NCBI GenBank assembly: GCA_004552115.1
Contig: SFPH01000100.1
Location: 1 to 6,592, forward strand
Length of the DNA stretch: 6,592 nt
Source of the DNA: Bacteroidales bacterium
Lineage (GTDB): Bacteria > Bacteroidota > Bacteroidia > Bacteroidales > UBA932
Reading direction: 5' to 3'
The notes under the pieces were generated by a model that saw only the letters and a list, made by a program, of their open reading frames with translations, was not told where the DNA came from and did not search any database. Position numbers and translations under genes: made by a program. This document shows, one piece after another, positions 1-5,877 of the stretch. The first letter of the stretch is position 1; the number at the start of each line of letters is the position of its first letter.

Positions 1-1
1 T

Positions 2-280
2 ATCGAGAGCGTCATTTCCTATTGCGCAGCCAACATCCCGGCCATCAGGCCTTTACGCCCTCAGGCCTCATTCCTGGTCTGGCTGGATTGCCGCGGACTC
101 GGCCTGTCCCATGACAGCCTTGTGGACCTCTTTGTTAACAAGGCCGGACTGGCCCTCAATGACGGAGCCATGTTCGGCAGGGAAGGCAGCGGTTTCATGC
201 GCCTTAATGTCGGCTGTCCGCGCGCCACTCTGACATTGGCTCTCGAACGGCTCCGCAAGGCCATCGAATCCGTTTCCTGA
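2..280 (+). CDS. MalY/PatB-type PLP-dependent C-S lyase/aminotransferase, C-terminal part (5' end outside window)
   Basis: This is the last 92 codons of an open frame that enters from the left edge and ends at TGA 278-280. The sequence fits the C-terminal small domain of class I/II aminotransferase-fold enzymes of the MalY/PatB group (cystathionine beta-lyase or cysteine-S-conjugate lyase). It reads FLVWLDCRGLGL, then a segment around NDGAMFGREGSGF, then MRLNVGCPRATL near fragment residues 66-77. In this family the arginine of the RLN-GCPR motif (fragment residue 67) binds the substrate carboxylate. The PLP lysine and the large domain are outside the window, so substrate cannot be decided: cystathionine, another C-S conjugate, or an aminotransferase role are all possible. 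The enzyme should be cytosolic. The next gene begins 25 bp downstream on the same strand, so co-transcription is possible, but no functional link is evident. Confidence 0.85.
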   Translation: MESVISYCAANIPAIRPLRPQASFLVWLDCRGLGLSHDSLVDLFVNKAGLALNDGAMFGREGSGFMRLNVGCPRATLTLALERLRKAIESVS

Positions 281-305
281 TATATTGGCATTATACCTTG
301 CAGCT

Positions 306-1919
306 ATGAAAAAACTTTTAGCATTCATCGCCATCTCCATTCTCCTCTCCGGGTGCAGGAAGGAAGAACAGCCGAGCCTCCCTCCGGTGCCGCAATGGTA
401 CAGGGACATGTTGTCACTGCACAGTCAGGACAAGGTCTTCGTGAAGGCCGCGAAGGATGGCGGGGACTGGGTGATTTCGTTCACTGACATGGATTACCGG
501 GTCAGTGCAGGAGATGTGGTCATATATGACTGCAGCCTGACCGGTAAGCCTGACATCCATCTCGACGACAGGGGCCGATGGGTGGCTCAGGGCAGCCCTA
601 CAGGCATTCCTTCCACCAAAGGCAAGCCTTTTTCGGACAGCTATCCGATATTCACCTATCTCTACGGGGACACGTTCAACATAGCCACAAGCAACGGGGA
701 GACCGTTGTCTTCCTGTTTCAGAAACCGATCCGGGCAGAGCGCTTCACCATGCCGCGCGTGAAGGTTTACCACAATGCGGACCGCATCCACAAGAGCTAT
801 GCGATAGACGGGACGATAGTGATTGAAGACCCTGACGGGCATTTTTCCGAGGCCCGGACTCTGGAGGGTGCTGTCAGCATCCAGGGAAGGGGCAATTCGA
901 CATGGGATATGCCGAAGAAGCCTTTCAAGATAAAGTTCCCGGCAAAGAATGAGGTCCTGGGAATGCCGTCGAACAAAAGCTGGGTCTTCCTGGCCAACTA
1001 TTCGGACAAGAGCCTGCTGCGCAATGTGGTGGGAATGACCACGTCCTCTATCATGGAAATGCAGTGGACTCCCGAGTTCCGCATAGTGGAGGTCTGGATA
1101 AATGATGATTATCAGGGAGTTTACAATCTTTTCCAGAAGAAGGATGTGGGCCGGAACAAGGTGGATATCGACGTTGCGGCAGGGGATATGTATCTCGAAA
1201 TCGAGTCCTCTTTCGATGAGCCGCTTTATTTCTACACGGGCAGATGTTCCGTCCCTGTCCAGTTCAAGGAGCCGAATGCGCCTACGGATGAGCAGTACCA
1301 GTCTGTCGTTTCTCTTTTCAATGATTTCGAGACTGCCCTCTACAGCTCCGATTTCAAGGATCCGGTCAAGGGATATGCCGCATACATAGATGTGGACTCC
1401 TTCATCGACAACTACATCATCCGGGAGCTGGCCAAGGACATTGACGGAAATGTCCGCAAGAGCGCATTCGTGACAGTTCTGAAGTCCACCGGGAAGATCA
1501 AGTTCTGCCACGTCTGGGATTTCGACCTCTCCTACGGCAATGCGAACTACTTTCCGGGTGACATGAGCGAATGCAATGGTGACCCGAACGGGCCTTACGG
1601 CTGGTATGTCTGCGATTACAACAGCAACTGCGTCAAGGCCGACGGCTGGTACAACCGGCTTTTCCAGGACCCTGAATTCGTGAAGAAGGTCAAGATCAGA
1701 TGGGCTGAGGTCTATCCCGAGCTGAAGCGGATGCCTGAATACATTGCGAAGTATTCGGCCGAGATGGGCGACGCCGTCTCCCGCAATTTCGCGAAGTGGG
1801 ATATACTGAACGAGTGGGTATGGCCAAATGTCAAGGTTACCGGGTCCTATGCCGGGGAGCTGGAGTGGCTCGAGGAGTTCTATATGACCAGGCTGAGATG
1901 GCTGGATTCCAAGTTCTAG
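306..1919 (+). CDS. CotH kinase-family lipoprotein
   Basis: A 537-residue secreted lipoprotein. ATG 306 is chosen because it opens a typical lipoprotein signal: MKK, a hydrophobic core, then lipobox LSGC with Cys17. The frame is also open back to a TTG at 285, but that would add seven residues before the signal. Mature residues begin C-R-K-E-E-Q; an acidic pair right after the Cys resembles the export signal of surface lipoproteins in Bacteroidota. Residues about 25-145 form a separate N-terminal region (strand-rich by inspection, unassigned). The CotH-like domain covers about 150-530: GRGNSTW at 194-200 followed by KKPFKIKF, then LANYSDKSLLRN, a YQGVYNLFQKKDVGRNKVDI segment, KDIDGN at 377-382 and WDFDLSYG at 404-411. 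By analogy with CotH protein kinases, the Asp residues of the last two motifs are the likely catalytic and Mg-binding residues. Function in this organism is unknown. Three cysteines at 423, 436 and 442 follow the catalytic core. The gene is intact. Confidence 0.88.
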   Translation: MKKLLAFIAISILLSGCRKEEQPSLPPVPQWYRDMLSLHSQDKVFVKAAKDGGDWVISFTDMDYRVSAGDVVIYDCSLTGKPDIHLDDRGRWVAQGSPTGIPSTKGKPFSDSYPIFTYLYGDTFNIATSNGETVVFLFQKPIRAERFTMPRVKVYHNADRIHKSYAIDGTIVIEDPDGHFSEARTLEGAVSIQGRGNSTWDMPKKPFKIKFPAKNEVLGMPSNKSWVFLANYSDKSLLRNVVGMTTSSIMEMQWTPEFRIVEVWINDDYQGVYNLFQKKDVGRNKVDIDVAAGDMYLEIESSFDEPLYFYTGRCSVPVQFKEPNAPTDEQYQSVVSLFNDFETALYSSDFKDPVKGYAAYIDVDSFIDNYIIRELAKDIDGNVRKSAFVTVLKSTGKIKFCHVWDFDLSYGNANYFPGDMSECNGDPNGPYGWYVCDYNSNCVKADGWYNRLFQDPEFVKKVKIRWAEVYPELKRMPEYIAKYSAEMGDAVSRNFAKWDILNEWVWPNVKVTGSYAGELEWLEEFYMTRLRWLDSKF

Positions 1920-1995
1920 GCTTTGTTCCGCCCGGTTTTCCCTGCCTGGCTGAAGCGGGCTGAAAAAATGGACATTGAGGTTTTTCACCGATATT

Positions 1996-2010
1996 CTTAC
2001 AGATTGTAAG
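1996..2010. promoter_or_regulatory. Palindromic operator candidate, upstream copy
   Basis: CTTACA-GAT-TGTAAG: six-base perfectly complementary arms around a 3-base centre. The same 15 bases, plus the following T, recur at 2162-2176. No other copy was found in the window. It lies about 165 bp upstream of the predicted ilv transcription start. The shape suits a site for a dimeric regulator. The regulator is not identified. Confidence 0.55.
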
Positions 2011-2077
2011 TTAAAATCGTTTTGTATTCTAATGATGTTCCGAAATCGGCTTGATAATCTTAATTGTCTTTATACCT

Positions 2078-2097
2078 GATATCCCTTCTGGGATATT
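2078..2097. other. Short perfect hairpin/inverted repeat
   Basis: ATATCCC (2079-2085) and GGGATAT (2090-2096) are fully complementary around a TTCT loop, with a possible G-T pair outside. No T-run follows on either strand, so it is not a convincing intrinsic terminator. It could be an operator or a structure in read-through RNA from the CotH gene. Confidence 0.4.
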
Positions 2098-2123
2098 CCT
2101 GATGCATATTTTGTGAAAAAATA

Positions 2124-2155
2124 TTTGCTTTTTGGAAATATCTTGTTTAGATTTG
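2124..2155 (+). promoter_or_regulatory. Bacteroidota-type promoter for the ilv operon
   Basis: TTTG at 2124-2127 is followed after 20 bases by TAGATTTG at 2148-2155. This matches the known Bacteroides primary-sigma consensus (-33 TTTG, -7 TAnnTTTG) at normal spacing. Transcription should start at about 2158-2163, giving roughly 50 nt of 5' UTR before the leader-peptide ATG at 2211. The second palindrome begins at 2162, essentially at the start site. A second TTTG at 2131-2134 is too close to the -7 element to be the better match. Confidence 0.65.
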
Positions 2156-2161
2156 TACTCG

Positions 2162-2176
2162 CTTACAGATTGTAAG
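2162..2176. promoter_or_regulatory. Palindromic operator candidate overlapping the ilv transcription start
   Basis: Second exact copy of CTTACAGATTGTAAG, placed about 6 bp downstream of the -7 element, so it sits at or just after +1. A protein bound here would be expected to block initiation or clearance, as a repressor would. The same bases in RNA could form a six-pair hairpin with a 3-nt loop at the 5' end of the transcript. The paired site at 1996-2010, 166 bp away, allows cooperative binding or looping. Confidence 0.55.
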
Positions 2177-2210
2177 TGCAGTTGAACGGAAATTAACTGA
2201 AGTTTTTAAT

Positions 2211-2282
2211 ATGTACAATTCCATTATCGTCGTGGTCATTAGCCTAGTCCTTGTCATTAAAAGATTTGGACCGGGAAGGTGA
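2211..2282 (+). CDS. ilv operon leader peptide (IlvL-like attenuator peptide)
   Basis: A 23-codon frame from ATG 2211 to TGA 2280-2282. Residues 5-16 read IIVVVISLVLVI: 11 of 12 consecutive codons are branched-chain (4 Ile, 5 Val, 2 Leu), broken only by Ser11. The peptide ends with F-G-P-G-R. The composition, the position just before ilvD and the overlap of its last four codons with an antiterminator arm are those of the ilv leader peptides of enterobacteria, where ribosome stalling senses charged branched-chain tRNA. The peptide itself probably has no other role. No strong Shine-Dalgarno sequence precedes the ATG; the upstream region is AT-rich (TTTTTAAT), which is normal in Bacteroidota. 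Translation is inferred, not shown. Confidence 0.82.
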   Translation: MYNSIIVVVISLVLVIKRFGPGR

Positions 2283-2327
2283 TGCCGTACGTTATGGAAA
2301 TATGACGATGACGCTCTTCCCGGTCTG
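2267..2327 (+). promoter_or_regulatory. Antiterminator of the ilv attenuator
   Basis: GACCGGGAAG at 2269-2278 is an exact 10-base complement of CTTCCCGGTC at 2316-2325, extendable by G-U pairs to about 2267-2279 with 2315-2327. The 5' arm lies in leader codons 20-23, and the 3' arm is the 5' half and loop of the terminator stem, so the two structures exclude each other. The enclosed loop holds a smaller hairpin, CGTTAT (2290-2295) with ATGACG (2302-2307), including one G-U pair. A ribosome stalled in codons 5-16 would leave the 5' arm mostly free. A ribosome at the stop codon would cover it. Confidence 0.78.
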
Positions 2328-2348
2328 CGGGGAGAGCGTTTTAATTTT
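2311..2348 (+). terminator. Intrinsic terminator (attenuator) before ilvD
   Basis: A 12-bp stem pairs 2311-2322 with 2328-2339 (one G-U pair, at 2318/2332) around a 5-nt loop, and is followed by TTTTAATTTT at 2339-2348. This is a typical rho-independent terminator with a slightly interrupted T-tract. It stands between the leader peptide and ilvD, so it terminates early unless the antiterminator forms. The T-tract ends six bases before the ilvD start codon, so the stem could also interfere with ilvD translation initiation. Confidence 0.8.
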
Positions 2349-2354
2349 AAGGAA

Positions 2355-4193
2355 ATGAAACACGAATTGAGAAGTTCAGTCACGATGCAGGGCAGGCGGA
2401 TGGCAGGAGCAAGGGCTCTCTGGGTCGCTGCCGGGATGAAACGCAGCCAGATGGGGAAGCCCGTCATTGCCATTGTCAATTCTTTCACGCAGTTTGTGCC
2501 CGGTCACACGCATCTTCACGAGGTCGGCCAGATCGTGAAGTCGGAAATCGAGGCGCTCGGCTGCTATGCGGCTGAATTCAATACAATTGCAGTGGACGAC
2601 GGCATTGCGATGGGACACGACGGGATGCTTTACTCCCTCCCTTCCCGCGACATCATCGCAGACAGCGTGGAATACATGGTCAATGCGCACAAGGCCGATG
2701 CGATGATATGCATCAGCAACTGCGACAAGATCACACCCGGCATGCTGATGGCCGCAATGAGGCTCAATATTCCGGCAGTCTTCGTTTCCGGAGGCCCGAT
2801 GGAGGCCGGAGTGCACGGGGAAGCAAGGCTGGACCTCATCGATGCGATGGTGAAATCCGCCGACCCTTCCGTCAGCGATGCGGATGTGGAAGATATCGAG
2901 AACTCGGCCTGCCCCGGCTGCGGATGCTGCTCGGGAATGTTCACGGCCAACTCGATGAACTGTCTTACAGAGGCTATCGGCCTCTCCCTGCCGGGAAACG
3001 GCACCATAGTGGCCACCCACAAGAGACGCGGGGACCTCTTCCGCAAGGCGGCTCGCCTGATTGTCGAAAACGCCTGGAAATATTACCGCGAAGGGGATGA
3101 GTCCGTACTCCCGAAAAGCATCGCCACCAGACAGGCCTTCCTCAATGCGATGACTCTCGACATAGCGATGGGAGGCTCCACAAATACAGTCCTGCACCTT
3201 CTCGCAGTGGCCAATGAGGCCGGAGTGGATTTCAGGATGTCCGACATCGACGCCCTTTCCAGAAAGGTTCCATGCCTCTGCAAAGTGGCCCCGAATACTG
3301 CAAGATACCATGTCCAGGACGTCAACAGGGCCGGAGGAATAGTCTCCATAATGAAGGAGCTCGCAGACGGCGGGCTCGTGGACACCAGCCTTGTGAGGGT
3401 GGACGGAATGACATTGGCGGAGGAAATCAGACGCTACTGCATTCTCAGTCCGGAAGTCACCGACGAGGCCAGAGGCATATATTCAAGCGCCCCGGCCAAC
3501 AGATACAGCACGGAAATGGCTTCCCAGTCAAATGATTACGACTCGTTCGACACCGACAGGGAAAACGGCTGCATAAGAAATCTCGGTCACGCATACACCA
3601 AGGACGGAGGACTGGGAGTCCTGTTCGGCAACATTGCCAGAAACGGCTGCGTCATCAAGACTGCCGGCGTCGATCCTTCAATCTGGAAGTTCTCCGGCCC
3701 GGCAAGGGTGTTCGACTCCCAGGAAGCTGCCTGCGACGGCATTCTCGGAGGCAGGGTCAAGGCGGGAGATGTGGTCGTCATCACATACGAAGGCCCGAAA
3801 GGAGGCCCCGGAATGCAGGAAATGCTCTATCCGACTTCCTATATCAAGTCAATGCATCTCGGCAAGGAATGCGCCCTGATTACCGACGGAAGGTTCAGCG
3901 GAGGCACATCCGGGCTCAGTATCGGACACATCTCGCCGGAAGCTGCCGCAGGTGGAGAAATCGGACTGGTCAGGGATGGGGATATCATTGAAATAGACAT
4001 ACCTGAGCGCAGCATCAATGTACGGCTCTCTGACGCGGAACTGGAAGAGCGCAGGGCGGCTGAACTCGCAAGGGGAACGAAGGCATTCACTCCTCCGCAC
4101 AGGCAGCGCAAGGTTTCCGCAAGCCTCAGGGCATACGCCGCAATGGTCAGCTCGGCGGACAGGGGAGCGACCAGAATAATTCCTGAAGAATAA
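2355..4193 (+). CDS. ilvD: Dihydroxyacid dehydratase
   Basis: A 612-residue cytosolic Fe-S enzyme that dehydrates 2,3-dihydroxyisovalerate and 2,3-dihydroxy-3-methylvalerate to the 2-oxo acids, the third common step of valine and isoleucine synthesis. It is collinear over its whole length with the E. coli enzyme (616 residues). Visible motifs are [11 protein letters not shown] (41-51), [13 protein letters not shown] (76-88, with Mg-site Asp81), [11 protein letters not shown] (120-130, cluster Cys123 and the Lys125 expected to be carbamylated), [11 protein letters not shown] (186-196, cluster Cys192), and [12 protein letters not shown] (509-520, with catalytic Ser515). It has Ser/Thr rather than Cys around VNSFTQF, as in the E. 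coli-type enzyme. Cys191 replaces the serine usual at that place. ATG 2355 follows AAGGAA closely and matches the family N-terminus. It is first in the operon, under the attenuator, with ilvB 21 bp downstream. No lesion was seen. Confidence 0.97.
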   Translation: MKHELRSSVTMQGRRMAGARALWVAAGMKRSQMGKPVIAIVNSFTQFVPGHTHLHEVGQIVKSEIEALGCYAAEFNTIAVDDGIAMGHDGMLYSLPSRDIIADSVEYMVNAHKADAMICISNCDKITPGMLMAAMRLNIPAVFVSGGPMEAGVHGEARLDLIDAMVKSADPSVSDADVEDIENSACPGCGCCSGMFTANSMNCLTEAIGLSLPGNGTIVATHKRRGDLFRKAARLIVENAWKYYREGDESVLPKSIATRQAFLNAMTLDIAMGGSTNTVLHLLAVANEAGVDFRMSDIDALSRKVPCLCKVAPNTARYHVQDVNRAGGIVSIMKELADGGLVDTSLVRVDGMTLAEEIRRYCILSPEVTDEARGIYSSAPANRYSTEMASQSNDYDSFDTDRENGCIRNLGHAYTKDGGLGVLFGNIARNGCVIKTAGVDPSIWKFSGPARVFDSQEAACDGILGGRVKAGDVVVITYEGPKGGPGMQEMLYPTSYIKSMHLGKECALITDGRFSGGTSGLSIGHISPEAAAGGEIGLVRDGDIIEIDIPERSINVRLSDAELEERRAAELARGTKAFTPPHRQRKVSASLRAYAAMVSSADRGATRIIPEE

Positions 4194-4214
4194 TCCAATA
4201 ATGCATAAAAGATA

Positions 4215-4931
4215 ATGGAAAATGCCGATAAACAGCCGGTGACAGGTTCCGAGGCTCTGCTGAAAGCCCTGGCAGCCGAAGGGGTCGATACCATCTTCGG
4301 ATATCCGGGAGGCCAGATAATGCCGGTTTATGACAGACTTTACGACTATGCCGACAGGCTCCGCCACATTCTGGTCCGCCACGAGCAGGGAGCGATTCAC
4401 GCGGCTCAGGGCTATGCCAGGGTGACCGGAAAGCCGGGAGTGGTGATCGTCACCTCCGGTCCTGGTGCCACGAACGTGATTACAGGAGTGGCCGATGCCA
4501 TGACAGACTCCACTCCGGTGGTGGTAATTTCAGGACAAGTGGCTTCCGCGGCACTCGGAACCGATGCCTTCCAGGAGGCGGACATCATCGGCCTTACAGG
4601 CCCGATCACCAAGTGGAACTATCAGATACGCAGGGCTGAGGATGTGGCCTGGGCAGTTTCCAGGGCATTCTACATCGCCTCTACGGGCCGTCCTGGCCCG
4701 GTAGTCCTGGATTTCACCAAGGACGCCCAGGTAGGCTTGACTGATTTCGAATTCAGGAAATGTTCATTCATACGCAGTTATGTTCCGGAACTTCCAGTTC
4801 CGATGGAGGAGGTGGCCAGGGCTGCCGAGCTCATTGACAAGGCCGAGAGACCGATGGTGATATCCCGGCCGCGTCCACATTGCTCGGACTCGCCGCACTT
4901 CCTTCATCTTCAAGACTTTACCAGGGCATGA
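4215..4931 (+). CDS. ilvB: IlvB N-terminal fragment (truncated by frameshift)
   Basis: 238 codons. Residues 1-217 are authentic IlvB: the pyrimidine-binding domain with IFGYPGGQIMPVYD (27-40), the catalytic Glu57 of RHEQGAIHAAQGYAR that activates thiamine diphosphate, SGPGATNVITG (81-91) and GQVASAALGTDAFQE (107-121). Residues 218-238 are out-of-frame and meaningless (SRPRPHCSD onward). The fragment lacks the cofactor-binding C-terminal domain and cannot be active alone. The TGA at 4929-4931 overlaps an in-frame ATG (4928) of the downstream fragment as ATGA. Confidence 0.85.
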   Translation: MENADKQPVTGSEALLKALAAEGVDTIFGYPGGQIMPVYDRLYDYADRLRHILVRHEQGAIHAAQGYARVTGKPGVVIVTSGPGATNVITGVADAMTDSTPVVVISGQVASAALGTDAFQEADIIGLTGPITKWNYQIRRAEDVAWAVSRAFYIASTGRPGPVVLDFTKDAQVGLTDFEFRKCSFIRSYVPELPVPMEEVARAAELIDKAERPMVISRPRPHCSDSPHFLHLQDFTRA

Positions 4932-5875
4932 TAGGTATGCACGGCAATGTCGCCCCGAATATCAAGACCAATGAATGCGATGTCCTCATTGCTGTGGGAA
5001 TGCGCTTCGACGACAGGGTGACCGGTGCCTTGAGCAAATATGCGAAGCAGGCCAAAGTCATTCACATTGACATAGATGCATCGGAGATAGGGAAGATTGT
5101 CCCTGTCGAGGTCGGCATCAATGCGAATGCCGCCGAGGTGCTTCCGGCATTGACATCAATGATAGGCGCCAGAAGGCGTGATGCCTGGGTGGACAGCTTC
5201 TCCGAATGTGCGCGGATTGAATGCGAAAAGGTCATTGACCGGGAACTTCATCCGGGTGAAGGCCATATCAGGATGGGCGAAGTCATCGACAAGGTGTCCG
5301 AGGTTACAGGCGGCGGGGCCGTGATTGTCACAGACGTGGGCCAGAACCAGATGATGGCCGCCAGATACTCCAGATTCAACCGTACGAGGAGCTTCATTTC
5401 CTCAGGCGGCCTCGGGACAATGGGATTCGGACTCCCGGCTGCCATCGGCGCGAAGATGGGCGCCCCGGACAGGCAGGTATGTCTCTTCGTCGGAGACGGA
5501 GGAATCCAGATGACGATCGAGGAACTGGGTACGGTAATGCAGGAAGGCACCGGAGTCAAAGTGGTGATACTGAACAACAACTGGCTCGGAAACGTGCGCC
5601 AGTGGCAGGAACTGTTCTTCGGGGGCCGGTATTCCGCCACGAGGATGATGAATCCGGACTACATGCTGATAGCCAAGGCCTACGGCATTGACGCAGAGGT
5701 GGTTGAGAGCAGGGAAGACCTTGACGGGGCAGTCAGGAGAATGTTCGCCGACGACAGGCCTTACATCCTGGATGTGCGCGTCATTGAGGACGGAAACGTG
5801 ATGCCGATGATTCCTCCGGGAAAGGGCATTGACGAGATAATGCTTTCAGAGACAGAGTGGTACGAAAAGAAATAG
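4928..5875 (+). CDS. ilvB: IlvB C-terminal fragment, possible restart at ATGA
   Basis: Authentic IlvB sequence occupies this frame from about 4862. The first ATG is at 4928 and would give 315 residues; a TTG at 4880 would give 331. The fragment includes MRFDDRVTG and the rest of the middle domain, then the cofactor domain: GGLGTMGFGLPAAIGAK, GDGGIQMTIEELGTVM with the metal-binding GDG (nt 5492-5500), and LNNNWLGNVRQWQELFF completing the thiamine-diphosphate motif. It ends normally at ETEWYEKK. It could be translated by reinitiation at the ATGA overlap, but without the missing segment a working enzyme is doubtful. Confidence 0.75.
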   Translation: MIGMHGNVAPNIKTNECDVLIAVGMRFDDRVTGALSKYAKQAKVIHIDIDASEIGKIVPVEVGINANAAEVLPALTSMIGARRRDAWVDSFSECARIECEKVIDRELHPGEGHIRMGEVIDKVSEVTGGGAVIVTDVGQNQMMAARYSRFNRTRSFISSGGLGTMGFGLPAAIGAKMGAPDRQVCLFVGDGGIQMTIEELGTVMQEGTGVKVVILNNNWLGNVRQWQELFFGGRYSATRMMNPDYMLIAKAYGIDAEVVESREDLDGAVRRMFADDRPYILDVRVIEDGNVMPMIPPGKGIDEIMLSETEWYEKK

Positions 5876-5877
5876 AA

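Larger units (their letters stand above)
1920..2123. other. AT-rich intergenic stretch upstream of the ilv promoter
   Basis: No credible protein-coding frame was seen here. The 3' side of the CotH gene has only a weak GCCCG/CGGGC pairing (1930-1934 with 1956-1960) followed by an A-run, not a T-run, so no intrinsic terminator can be called for that gene. The stretch contains the first copy of the CTTACAGATTGTAAG palindrome, a short CCGA-AA-TCGG palindrome at 2040-2049, and a perfect 7-bp hairpin at 2079-2096. Its AT-rich composition contrasts with the flanking genes and suits a regulatory region. Further operators or a second promoter may be present, but no second TTTG/TAnnTTTG pair with correct spacing was found. 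Confidence 0.6.
4215..5875 (+). pseudogene. ilvB: Acetohydroxyacid synthase large subunit, disrupted by an internal frameshifting deletion
   Basis: The whole ilvB locus. The thiamine-diphosphate enzyme joins two pyruvates, or pyruvate and 2-oxobutyrate, in the first common step of valine/isoleucine synthesis. Homology runs in one frame from ATG 4215 to about codon 217 (RPMVIS, ending 4865), then resumes in another frame at IPAASTLLGLAALP (from about 4862-4865) and continues to TAG 5873-5875. About 21-23 residues that normally lie between these points, at the start of the middle FAD-binding-like domain, are missing. The frame change requires a deletion of length 3n+1, estimated at 67 bp. Rebuilt length would be near 575 residues, normal for the family. 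All other motifs are intact, so the lesion is recent or an assembly error. ilvN starts two bases after the stop codon. Confidence 0.85.

Noticed and set aside
1930..1966. Possible terminator after the CotH gene
   Set aside because: Only five base pairs with a long loop, and the stem is followed by an A-run and not a T-run on the + strand.
414..1988. Long antisense open frame of 524 codons on the - strand
   Set aside because: It lies wholly opposite the CotH lipoprotein gene, and its translation shows no recognisable domain and an implausible His/Arg/Pro/Leu-rich composition. It is a by-product of codon bias in the sense gene.
2179..2199. CAGTT/AACTG stem in the leader 5' UTR
   Set aside because: Five base pairs with an 11-nt loop; likely to occur by chance and not linked to the attenuator arms.
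1920..2354. T-box, metabolite riboswitch or CRISPR in the intergenic region
   Set aside because: No conserved T-box sequence or tRNA-specifier structure, no known riboswitch core, and only two widely separated copies of the 15-bp repeat, which do not form an array.
2147..2488. Minus-strand 113-codon frame across the ilv control region
   Set aside because: It runs antisense through the leader, the attenuator and the ilvD start, with no homology recognised and no start signal. The + strand elements explain the sequence better.
2376..3311. Antisense open frame of 311 codons on the - strand
   Set aside because: It mirrors ilvD, which is collinear with known IlvD over its full length. The antisense translation is rich in His and Gly and resembles no family.
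4201..4215. Four-codon frame ATG CAT AAA AGA TAA whose stop overlaps the ilvB start (TAATG)
   Set aside because: It is too short to judge and may be chance in an AT-rich gap; no signal supports translation.
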